This document shows, in pieces, positions 26,653 through 34,543 of a DNA stretch of 62,663 nucleotides. Within the stretch, counting starts at the first letter, position 1, and each line of letters starts with the position of its first letter. A model generated the notes under the pieces. It was not told the origin of the DNA. It saw only the letters and a list, made by a program, of their open reading frames with translations, and made no database searches. This stretch comes from an uncultured bacterium (GTDB taxonomy: Bacteria; Planctomycetota; Uabimicrobiia; Uabimicrobiales; JABWCH01). The DNA lies in the NCBI GenBank assembly GCA_938003875.1, contig CALKWO010000303.1:1-62663 (forward strand). The letters are read 5' to 3'. A program made the translations under genes and the position numbers.

Positions 26653-28723
26653 AGAGTGCCTCTCTGCGGGAAAGACTGATCTTCCCCTGGCGGTCTACGC
26701 CAAGAACTTTTACGAGAACCTGCTCGCCTTCTTTGATGATATCCGTTACCTTATCTACACGTTTGTTGTCGAGTTCAGAAATATGGAGCAATCCTTCCGT
26801 GTTATTCAGAATGCGTACAAATGCGCCAAAAGGCTTGATGGAAATGACTTCGCCCTTATAGCATTTGCCGACTTCGGCTTCTCCTGTCAGGTAATCCACT
26901 TTGCTGATAGCCCTGTCCAGGGATTCCTGGTTTGCGCTGAAAACGCTGACGAGTCCTGTAGAAGAGTCAACATCTATTTTTACCTTGCACGCTTCCTGAA
27001 CTTCCTGGATATTTTTTCCACCAGGGCCAATCAGGTCGCGAATCCTGTCTTTACGAATGATAAAGCATTTCACTCTGGGTGCGCAGGCAGGCAATTCTTT
27101 TCTGGTTTCGGGAAGAATCTTTTTCATTTCTTTCAAGATATGCAGTCTTCCTTGCTTCGCCTGCTCCAGTGCCTGGTTCATGAGGGAGCGGGGAAGGCTT
27201 CCTAATTTATTGTCCATTTGCACTGCGGTGATGCCCATCTCTGTTCCTGCTACTTTAAAATCCATATCGCCTAGATGGTCTTCTTCGCCCATAATATCGG
27301 TGAGAACGATGGCTTCTTCGCCTTCTTTAATCAGCCCCATAGCAACGCCTGCGACTGGCCTTATGATGGGAACGCCTGCGTCCATCAAAGAAAGGCATCC
27401 ACCGCAAACACTCGCCATAGAGGAGGAACCATTGGATTCTGTAATATCGGAAATGATTCTTATGGTATATGGAAATTTATCGTGTTCAGGCAAAACATTT
27501 TGCAATGCTCTGGTTGCTAGAAAGCCGTGCCCAATTTCCCTTCTTCCAGGGCCTCTCAAAGCCTTGATTTCCCCTACACTGTAAGGAGGAAAATTATAAT
27601 GAAGCATGAATCTCTGGCGAATTTCTCCAGAAAGGGTATCTACGATCTGAACGTCCGCAGGTGCCCCTAATGTACAGCTAACGATTGCCTGGGTTTCTCC
27701 ACGTGTGAACACCACAGATCCATGATTGCGAGGCAACCAGCTTACCTTACCAGAAATAGGTCTTACTTCTTCGAAAGTTCGACCATCTACACGTTTTTTC
27801 TCTTGTACCATATATGTTCTGAACAGATGATATTTCAAATCTTCCAGAAGTGCAGGAATTTCTTCTGTGTTATCTGGAAATTTTTCTTGTAGTTCAGCGA
27901 GAATTTTTTTCTGTGCTTCTTTCATCTGTCTGGCACGTTCTTGTTTGTTTTTCCCTACCATAGCAGTACGAAATACAGGAGTTGCAATCTCTTCAAGGGT
28001 CTTCTGCAATTCTTCATTCACAGCAGGCTTTGGACAATCTCGTTTCACGATATTCAGCTCTTTTTGCCATTCATCCAGTATCTGAAAAAAAGGTACAAGG
28101 GAAGCATGAGCGAAATCAATGGCTTCCAGAAATTTTTCTTCGGAAGTTTCACGGGCTTCGCCTTCCAGCATCACAAGGCCTTCTTTGCTGCAAGATATAA
28201 CCATGTCCATTTCTGCATCTTCCCGCTCTTTCTCTGCAGGAAGAGCAATGAGCTTATCGTTTTTTCTTATCAATCGTAAGCCACCGACAGGCCCATTCCA
28301 GGGTATATTGGACAGATGCAGGGCTGCGGATGCACCTATAATGCAAAGAGGTTCTGCTTCTGCATCAGGTTCGTAGCTTAAAACAGTTGCCATGATCTGC
28401 GTTTCATTGGTAAACCATTCTGGAAACAGAGGACGAACCGATCTGTCGATCAAACGGCTTGCCAGAATTTCATGATCCTGAGGTCTGGATTCTCTCTTGA
28501 TAAAACCGCCAGGGATTCTGCCTGCAGCAGCAGTCCTTTCTCTGTATTCAACGCTCAAAGGGAAAAAATCTTCTTTTCTGGTCGCTTCCTCTTCCGCTAC
28601 TACTGTTACCAGAACAACGGTATCCTTATGACTGACCAACACCGATCCATGAGCTTGCTTTGCTATTTCTCCTGTTTCCAGGGTAATTTCTTTATCAGCA
28701 ATTTTAAACGTAGCTTTTTTCAC
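26636..28723 (-). CDS. pnp: Polyribonucleotide nucleotidyltransferase (PNPase)
   Basis: A 695-residue phosphorolytic 3'-5' exoribonuclease, full length for the family. Two RNase PH domains (about 10-225 and 315-540) flank a helical domain; a KH domain (IRDLIGPGGKNIQEV, about 555-615) and an S1 domain (YKGEVISIKPFGAFVRI, about 620-690) bind RNA. The start is GTG at 28723 with AAGGAG at 7 bases. It lies 12 bases downstream of a kinase gene rather than next to rpsO, its partner in many bacteria. Confidence 0.97.
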   Translation of the reverse strand: MKKATFKIADKEITLETGEIAKQAHGSVLVSHKDTVVLVTVVAEEEATRKEDFFPLSVEYRERTAAAGRIPGGFIKRESRPQDHEILASRLIDRSVRPLFPEWFTNETQIMATVLSYEPDAEAEPLCIIGASAALHLSNIPWNGPVGGLRLIRKNDKLIALPAEKEREDAEMDMVISCSKEGLVMLEGEARETSEEKFLEAIDFAHASLVPFFQILDEWQKELNIVKRDCPKPAVNEELQKTLEEIATPVFRTAMVGKNKQERARQMKEAQKKILAELQEKFPDNTEEIPALLEDLKYHLFRTYMVQEKKRVDGRTFEEVRPISGKVSWLPRNHGSVVFTRGETQAIVSCTLGAPADVQIVDTLSGEIRQRFMLHYNFPPYSVGEIKALRGPGRREIGHGFLATRALQNVLPEHDKFPYTIRIISDITESNGSSSMASVCGGCLSLMDAGVPIIRPVAGVAMGLIKEGEEAIVLTDIMGEEDHLGDMDFKVAGTEMGITAVQMDNKLGSLPRSLMNQALEQAKQGRLHILKEMKKILPETRKELPACAPRVKCFIIRKDRIRDLIGPGGKNIQEVQEACKVKIDVDSSTGLVSVFSANQESLDRAISKVDYLTGEAEVGKCYKGEVISIKPFGAFVRILNNTEGLLHISELDNKRVDKVTDIIKEGEQVLVKVLGVDRQGKISLSRREALYEKKK

Positions 28724-28735
28724 ACAGAACTCCTT

Positions 28736-30967
28736 CTATCGTTCTTTATTATGATTTTCTTCCTTAGATAATTTATAAAGAACATTTTTTAAAAATTGTA
28801 TTTTTCTGTTTTTAGGATCTAATCTCAATGCAGATTCTATATCTGCAATCGAGTTAGAATATTGCTTCATTTCTTGATATACTCCCGACCTTAATAAATA
28901 AGATTCGCTTTTCTCAGGCTCCATGAGAATCAGAGTATTATAGTCTTCTATGGCTTTATCGTATTTTTTTAAACCAAAATAGGAATTTCCTCTCATTCGA
29001 TATGCTTTAGCCATCTGGTATTTTTCCTCAATAGCTTTATTGAAATCTTCAATGGCAAGAGATAGCTCTCCTTGTTTGTAGTAAATTTCCCCTCTGTTCA
29101 ACAGTGCCTGGCAATAGTATGGAGAGTACAATATCGCTTTACTATAAGAAGCTACAGCCATGTCTTTTTGATTCTTCTTTTCATAGATTCTTGCCTGAAG
29201 TACAAGCAACTCTAAATAAAATAAAGTAATAAAGCTTTGATCCTCTTTAATAATTTCTTTGTATTTAGGAAAGCGAAAAGAATAAGCCTGTTCCATGCTT
29301 AAATCTAATGCTTTTTGGCAATGTGCTAACGCTTGATCAAAAGAATCCATTATCAACATAAGATAAGCCATTAAAGCATAGCTGTATGCTGAAGAGGGGA
29401 TGTGTTCCAGAGATTTCTGGCAATAAGAAATAGCCTCTTCATAATCTTCTTTCCTTGTATCCTCTCTATTCATAGAATAAAGCTTTTGAAATAAGTCTTT
29501 GGCTTGAAAATAAAGAGAATATCCTGCATTGTCTTTGCAAAGAATCTTTCGATATGCCCTCTGCTTCTCTACTTCGTTATGAAGCCCATAAATATAGTAT
29601 AGCGAAAATGCCGTATTATCATCGGGTTTGGTAGAAACTGATTTCTCCAGGTCGTCCAATGCTTTTTTCATTAAATCGTTGTTTTTTCTTCTTATCCATT
29701 GAAAAAAGAGCATATTCCCTGCTTCTTTGTATAAAATAGGAGAATCGGGAAAAAGCTTTTTCAGAAATTCTATCTTTTTCTGGATACGAATAAAATTTTC
29801 TTCCTGATGTATGGATGCCCATAGATCCGCTATCATAAAATAGAGATCTTCTTCCGATTTTATTTTAGTATCTTTGAATGGTTGTTGATTATGGGAAGAA
29901 AGATTTTCTTTCTGGGATACTTTTTTTTGCTGCAATTGTTTGTATATATAGCAGTTCCATAATACAAGAAGTAGCATAAAAAATATAGCCACAGATGCTT
30001 TCAGGATAGAATGGTTTCTTTTGATCCATTTGGAAGCTATATAAAAAAAAGTTCTTGGCATTGCATGGACAGGAAAAAAATCCTGATATCGTTTTATATC
30101 TTTTGCTAAAAGATTGGCATTCTGGTATCGCCTTTGCTTTTCTTTGTGCAAGCATTTCAGGCATATCGCTTCTATATCAGTAGGGATTGTCGGGACTAAC
30201 GCTTTTAACGATTCAGGGGTATGGCCTGTAATACTAAAGGCTACCTCCAATGTAGTCGTCCCAGGAAAAGGCCTTTTTCCACATAACATCTCGTATAACA
30301 ATACCCCCAGGCTGAAAACATCGCTCCTTTCATCGAGTTTTTTTGCTTTCACCTGTTCTGGAGACATATATTGTATCGTGCCGACGATTTTTCCTTTGCT
30401 GGAGGCAGAAGTTTCTTCTGACAGAACTTTAGCAAGCCCAAAATCCATGACTTTGGGCTCACCATCTTTTGTAATCATGATATTGGCAGGCTTTAAATCT
30501 CTATGCAAAATTCCTTCTTTATGAGAATGATGGATTGCTAAAGCTATTTTATAAAAAGTATTCAGCGTCCATGTATGGGAAGGTATTCCTTGCTTGAGAT
30601 ATTGGGACAGATTGCACCCTTCTATATACTCCATAACTAGATAGCAATTTTGATCGTCTTCCCCAATTTCATATATTTTTACAATATTGGGATGGGAAAG
30701 CCGAGCAGTAGCCTGTGCTTCTTTTAGAAGCCTTCTCTTCTGGACATTCCTGTTTACTTTCCAGTCGATTACCTTAATGGCTACAGTACGGATCAATTGA
30801 GGGTCGTAAGCTCGATATACCTTCCCCATTCCGCCCTGCCCAAGAAATTCCACAATTTCATATTTTCCTATTTTATCTTGGGAAGGATGGGATTTTATCA
30901 ATTGCCGAAGGGAATCCAGATCGTCTGGCTCACTTATATTTCCTTGAGAAGAATACTCTTGGTTCAT
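28736..30967 (-). CDS. Membrane Ser/Thr kinase with C-terminal TPR domain
   Basis: A 743-residue kinase. The kinase domain (about 33-300) has GQGGMGKVY, VAIKVI, HRDLKPANIM, DFGLAK and SPEQ, so it should be active. One membrane segment follows (about 323-345), then TPR repeats (about 400-735; for example YYKQGELSLAIEDFNKAIE) that would face the periplasm. It may sense envelope proteins and signal inward. It lies 16 bases after the heptose-phosphate nucleotidyltransferase gene and 12 bases before pnp, so it is probably co-transcribed with both. Confidence 0.92.
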   Translation of the reverse strand: MNQEYSSQGNISEPDDLDSLRQLIKSHPSQDKIGKYEIVEFLGQGGMGKVYRAYDPQLIRTVAIKVIDWKVNRNVQKRRLLKEAQATARLSHPNIVKIYEIGEDDQNCYLVMEYIEGCNLSQYLKQGIPSHTWTLNTFYKIALAIHHSHKEGILHRDLKPANIMITKDGEPKVMDFGLAKVLSEETSASSKGKIVGTIQYMSPEQVKAKKLDERSDVFSLGVLLYEMLCGKRPFPGTTTLEVAFSITGHTPESLKALVPTIPTDIEAICLKCLHKEKQRRYQNANLLAKDIKRYQDFFPVHAMPRTFFYIASKWIKRNHSILKASVAIFFMLLLVLWNCYIYKQLQQKKVSQKENLSSHNQQPFKDTKIKSEEDLYFMIADLWASIHQEENFIRIQKKIEFLKKLFPDSPILYKEAGNMLFFQWIRRKNNDLMKKALDDLEKSVSTKPDDNTAFSLYYIYGLHNEVEKQRAYRKILCKDNAGYSLYFQAKDLFQKLYSMNREDTRKEDYEEAISYCQKSLEHIPSSAYSYALMAYLMLIMDSFDQALAHCQKALDLSMEQAYSFRFPKYKEIIKEDQSFITLFYLELLVLQARIYEKKNQKDMAVASYSKAILYSPYYCQALLNRGEIYYKQGELSLAIEDFNKAIEEKYQMAKAYRMRGNSYFGLKKYDKAIEDYNTLILMEPEKSESYLLRSGVYQEMKQYSNSIADIESALRLDPKNRKIQFLKNVLYKLSKEENHNKER

Positions 30968-30983
30968 GGGTTTTCTCAGAATT

Positions 30984-31451
30984 CTATATCAGGGTACTCC
31001 TGATTTTTTCAATGATATTGCTTGTGGAATAATCTTCTATTTTAGAAAGGCAAATGTGCTTGCCTCCATAGCTTTCTACTAAATTTTTTTCGCTTAGAAT
31101 TCGTTCAGGCACAAATGTACCCCCCTTGACATGGACATCGGGCCGAATTTTTTCTAAAATCGAAAGCACTTCTTTTTCTTCAAAACTTATGACATAGTCT
31201 ACACAAGCAAGGCCAGCAAGCATCTCCATACGTTCTTTCAGGGGGATAATCGGCCTGGAATCTCCTTTATTCAGCTTAATGGAATTATCAGAGTTCACAA
31301 GAACCAATAAAATATCACCCCATTCTTTTGCCTGCTGTAAAATTCTCAGATGTCCTACATGGAGAATATCGAAACTTCCATTGGTAGTAACAAGTATTTT
31401 GCCCTTCCTAAGAGCCTGGACATTCTCCCATGCAATGATTTTTTCATCCAT
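30984..31451 (-). CDS. HldE C-domain-like (RfaE2) nucleotidyltransferase
   Basis: A 155-residue cytidylyltransferase-fold enzyme, the stand-alone adenylyltransferase domain of HldE. Motifs: TNGSFDILHVGHLRIL (about 22-37) for nucleotide binding and EDYSTSNIIEKI at the C-terminus. It would join AMP to D-glycero-D-manno-heptose 1-phosphate for LPS or S-layer sugars. The sugar kinase half is not nearby. It is three bases downstream of the epimerase gene. Confidence 0.88.
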   Translation of the reverse strand: MDEKIIAWENVQALRKGKILVTTNGSFDILHVGHLRILQQAKEWGDILLVLVNSDNSIKLNKGDSRPIIPLKERMEMLAGLACVDYVISFEEKEVLSILEKIRPDVHVKGGTFVPERILSEKNLVESYGGKHICLSKIEDYSTSNIIEKIRSTLI

Positions 31452-31454
31452 AGA

Positions 31455-32390
31455 CTAGATCTTTTTCAAAAACCAGGAAACTGTTTTTTCCAAACCGTCA
31501 AAAGTATCTACCAAAGCTTCATATTTCAGGAATGTTTTGGCAAGACTTATATCTGCTAGCGAGTGGCGTATATCCCCCAGACGAGGCTGATCGTAATGGG
31601 GCTTTATATTCGTTCCCATAATCTTTTGGATGCATGAAAGCAATTCATTTAAAGAAATACACTCGCCAACAGCAATATTAAAAAGTTTACCTGAAATTCC
31701 AGATATTTCTGAAGCCAATAAATTGGCAGAGACAACGTTGCTTATATAGTTGAAATCTCTTGTTTGCTCTCCATCCCCATAGATGACAGGTTGTCTGTTT
31801 TCATGCAATGCACTGATAAATTTAGGAATCACAGCAGAATATTCTGACTGTGCATCTTGTCTTGGCCCAAATACATTAAAATACCGTAGAACAACGGTCT
31901 CCAGTCCATAGAGGGATGCAAATATCTGGCAATAGTGTTCTGCTGCTAGCTTGCTAGAAGCATAAGGAGAGAGAGGGCTAGGTGTCATGCTTTCTATTTT
32001 AGGAATAACCTCACTATCGCCATAGGCACTAGAAGAGCCTGCATATACAACTCGCTTTACTCCCTTTTCTTTAGCGTGAATGAGCAGCTTAAGAGTCCCC
32101 TCACTGTTGGTACGATGAGAAAGCATAGGGTCTTTTATAGAACGAGGCACAGAAGAAAGGGCAGCTTCATGAAAGACAATACGTACGTTCTCTAAAGCTC
32201 TATCCAAAATTGCTTCATCACAAATATCGCCTTCATAAAAAACGATATTGGATAAAAAGGGCTCTATGTTTTCCCGTTTGCCTGTGGAAAGATTGTCTAA
32301 AACAGAAACAGTTTTACCTTGTTTTACAAGATGCTCAACCAGATGTGAACCGATGAATCCAGCTCCACCTGTCACTAAATACTCTGTCAT
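31455..32390 (-). CDS. NAD-dependent nucleotide-sugar epimerase (GalE/WbpP-like)
   Basis: A 311-residue extended short-chain dehydrogenase. The Rossmann motif is TGGAGFIGSH (residues 7-16), NLSTGKRENI marks the nucleotide-sugar epimerase group, and YASSKLAAEHY has the catalytic Tyr and Lys. YFNVFGPRQ and the DFNYI segment are also typical. It probably makes a UDP-hexose or UDP-hexosamine epimer for surface glycans; the substrate is not decided by sequence alone. GGGAG lies 7 bases before the ATG, inside the end of the small lipoprotein gene. Confidence 0.85.
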   Translation of the reverse strand: MTEYLVTGGAGFIGSHLVEHLVKQGKTVSVLDNLSTGKRENIEPFLSNIVFYEGDICDEAILDRALENVRIVFHEAALSSVPRSIKDPMLSHRTNSEGTLKLLIHAKEKGVKRVVYAGSSSAYGDSEVIPKIESMTPSPLSPYASSKLAAEHYCQIFASLYGLETVVLRYFNVFGPRQDAQSEYSAVIPKFISALHENRQPVIYGDGEQTRDFNYISNVVSANLLASEISGISGKLFNIAVGECISLNELLSCIQKIMGTNIKPHYDQPRLGDIRHSLADISLAKTFLKYEALVDTFDGLEKTVSWFLKKI

Positions 32391-32394
32391 TATT

Positions 32395-32574
32395 TTACTC
32401 CCACATCGGATTGGATGGATGGTCTTTAGGGCTTAAAGAATTTAGATAATCGAATTCGCATTCTGGTTTATAGCGAAAACTGTCTGTCATATCATCATAC
32501 ACTACAGGAGCCTGGCAGCCAGCAAAAGAAAAAACAAGTACCACCAGCAAAAACATTTGCATTACTTTTTTCAT
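32395..32574 (-). CDS. Small lipoprotein
   Basis: A 59-residue protein with a lipoprotein signal MKKVMQMFLLVVLVFSFAGC, which leaves a mature part of about 40 residues with no known domain. The ATG at 32574 is chosen because AAAGG lies 8 bases upstream and the signal peptide then starts MKK; an upstream in-frame ATG at 32601 would add nine unlikely residues. It is first in the operon with the epimerase gene and follows a promoter at 32673-32702. Confidence 0.7.
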   Translation of the reverse strand: MKKVMQMFLLVVLVFSFAGCQAPVVYDDMTDSFRYKPECEFDYLNSLSPKDHPSNPMWE

Positions 32575-32672
32575 AAAATTTGCCTTTCCAAAAATATACA
32601 TTCGACAATTTTGTATTTATAATGTAAAGTTCCCGTTACCGATTTCAAGAGAGGCGGAATATAGGTAAAATT

Positions 32673-32702
32673 ATTATAGCAGAATTTACTCTTTGGCTGC
32701 AA
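32673..32702 (-). promoter_or_regulatory. Sigma70-type promoter before the small lipoprotein gene
   Basis: On the minus strand TTGCAG (32702-32697) and TATAAT (32678-32673) are 18 bases apart, with an extended TGC before the -10 box as at 6891. Transcription would start near 32666, about 90 bases before the gene. Confidence 0.5.
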
Positions 32703-32743
32703 TAAAAATTCTTTGTGTATAGAAAAATTACAGCGATTCGCCC

Positions 32744-33796
32744 TTATCGTAAATTTTTGGCACATCCCAGGCAAATGTCCCCATCATAAAATACAGTAAA
32801 CTGGCCTGGTGCTATTCCAGGATCGCTTTGATCCATATAGACATCTGCCTGGGCATCTTGATTCCATACAAATCTGCATTGATAGAATGTCGGGCCATGG
32901 CGGACCTTAATTCTGAGATTTTCCTTTGTCGGAGGCTCTATTATCCAGTTGAATTCGCCTACAGTATAGGTATTACGAGCATAGTCTTGTTTATTGTAAG
33001 ATCGAGAAATATAGACAATATTCTTTTCCAGATCTTTGCCTACCACATACCAGGGACCACCTGAAAGTCCAATTCCCTGACGCTGGCCTATGGTGTAGTA
33101 CCAGTACCCTTCATGTTCCCCTAATTTTTTGCCAGAGATTTGTTCCAGAATATCGCCTTTTTTTTCCCCCAGATGATGTTTGACAAAATCATGGTATTTG
33201 ATTTTGCCCAAAAAGCATATTCCCTGGCTGTCTTTACGGTGCATGTTAGGCAAATCGTATTTTTCTGCCAGTTCCCGAACCTCTTTTTTGTAAAGCCCAC
33301 CAATAGGAAAAAGAAGCTTTTCTATCTGGAAACGTTTTAGATGAGATAAAAAATAGGTCTGATCTTTGACAGGGTCAGGGCATGTTTTCAAAAAAGGCTT
33401 GCCTCCTTTTTCTTCTATTTGGGCATAATGCCCGCTCGCTATCTTATCGAATTCAGAGGAAAATCTTTCTAAAAAAACGCCAAATTTGATTCGCTCATTG
33501 CAAAAAATATCAGGACTGGGTGTCCTTCCTTTCTTCAACTCTTCGATTACATAGCTCACAACATGCTGGTAATATTCTCGTTGCAAAGAAACTACCTTCA
33601 GGGGAACATCCAGTTTTTCGCAGACACCTTTGGCAAATTGCAAATCTTCTTCCCAGGGGCATTGTCCAAGAAAAGAAAGTTCATCTTCCAGCCAGATTTT
33701 AATATAGAACGCGGTGACATCGTATCCTTTTTCTTTTAATAACGCAAGAGATACAGAGCTATCCACACCTCCTGACAATAACAACGCAATTTTCAT
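32744..33796 (-). CDS. mnmA: tRNA-specific 2-thiouridylase MnmA
   Basis: A 350-residue enzyme that thiolates U34 of Lys, Glu and Gln tRNAs. The PP-loop SGGVDSS is at residues 8-14; the two catalytic Cys lie in PDIFCNERIKF (about 98) and DSQGICF (about 195); TIGQRQGIGLSGG and PGQFTVFYDGD are further family motifs. The protein has normal length. A CAGGGGC-type hairpin stands just before its Shine-Dalgarno. It is the last gene of the operon that begins with the FHA membrane protein, unless transcription ends earlier. Confidence 0.96.
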   Translation of the reverse strand: MKIALLLSGGVDSSVSLALLKEKGYDVTAFYIKIWLEDELSFLGQCPWEEDLQFAKGVCEKLDVPLKVVSLQREYYQHVVSYVIEELKKGRTPSPDIFCNERIKFGVFLERFSSEFDKIASGHYAQIEEKGGKPFLKTCPDPVKDQTYFLSHLKRFQIEKLLFPIGGLYKKEVRELAEKYDLPNMHRKDSQGICFLGKIKYHDFVKHHLGEKKGDILEQISGKKLGEHEGYWYYTIGQRQGIGLSGGPWYVVGKDLEKNIVYISRSYNKQDYARNTYTVGEFNWIIEPPTKENLRIKVRHGPTFYQCRFVWNQDAQADVYMDQSDPGIAPGQFTVFYDGDICLGCAKNLR

Positions 33797-33808
33797 AAAT
33801 CCATTCCC

Positions 33809-33827
33809 AAAGTACCAGGGACTTTGC
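33809..33827. repeat. CAGGGGC-family hairpin, copy 3
   Basis: CCAGGG and CCCTGG arms around ACTTTGC form a hairpin in the 51-base gap between the M50 gene and mnmA. The sequence relates it to 8972 and 22650. The second hairpin of those copies is missing here. Confidence 0.55.
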
Positions 33828-33847
33828 CCCTGGCTATAAAGTTGAAA

Positions 33848-34525
33848 TCAGAAATTCTTGTAGACAAAGGCAATGCCTTTCCAAGCCCAAAGAATAAGGT
33901 ATGTTACAAAACGGAAAAAATCAGGGAACGCATACATTATCGCAATCAAAAGAAAAATCCCTATGGTATCTAAAGAATCGTACATATCCCGCAAAAAGGG
34001 GAAAATATAGCGTACAACTCGCGACCCATCCAGAGGCGGAATAGGGATCAGGTTAAAAAAGGCCAAAAGCAAATTCAGAAAGATACCACAAAAGAGGATT
34101 CTTATAAAAAGACTATCTTGATAAGCCTGCCGTAAGCTTACAACTGAAAAAATATGTTTGTATAAAATCAAAACCAGCACAGCTATCAAAACCAGGAAAA
34201 AATTGGACAGAGGGCCAGCAGCAGAAGCCAGAGCCATATCTCTGTCAGGATTTCTCAATCGTCTTGCATTGATAGGCACAGGCTTAGCCCCTCCAAACAT
34301 AAAGCCAAAAGAAAAGTATACAATAGCAGGAATCAAAAGAGAATTGTAAGGGCAGATATGAACCATAGGGTTCAGGCTGATTCTTCCCATATCTTTTGCC
34401 GTGCTATCTCCACATTTCCATGCTACCCAGGCATGGGCCACTTCATGAAAAGAAGAAGAAAATAAAAGGAGTAGCATCCAGATAACAATATCCCATGTAG
34501 GGTGAAGAATGTATATGGTTTGCAT
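33848..34525 (-). CDS. Site-2-protease family (M50) intramembrane metalloprotease
   Basis: A 225-residue polytopic membrane protein. The zinc-binding HEVAH (residues 27-31) lies in the first helix region, and NLIPIPPLDG near residue 168 supplies the second metal-site segment. No PDZ or CBS domain is present, which fits the short M50 subgroup. It would cut membrane-spanning substrates, for example anti-sigma factors or tail-anchored proteins. It lies 18 bases downstream of the dynamin-like gene, and the FHA protein of the same operon has a C-terminal membrane anchor that could be a substrate; this is an inference only. Confidence 0.85.
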   Translation of the reverse strand: MQTIYILHPTWDIVIWMLLLLFSSSFHEVAHAWVAWKCGDSTAKDMGRISLNPMVHICPYNSLLIPAIVYFSFGFMFGGAKPVPINARRLRNPDRDMALASAAGPLSNFFLVLIAVLVLILYKHIFSVVSLRQAYQDSLFIRILFCGIFLNLLLAFFNLIPIPPLDGSRVVRYIFPFLRDMYDSLDTIGIFLLIAIMYAFPDFFRFVTYLILWAWKGIAFVYKNF

Positions 34526-34543
34526 GAAAAAAATCCCTTCGGT

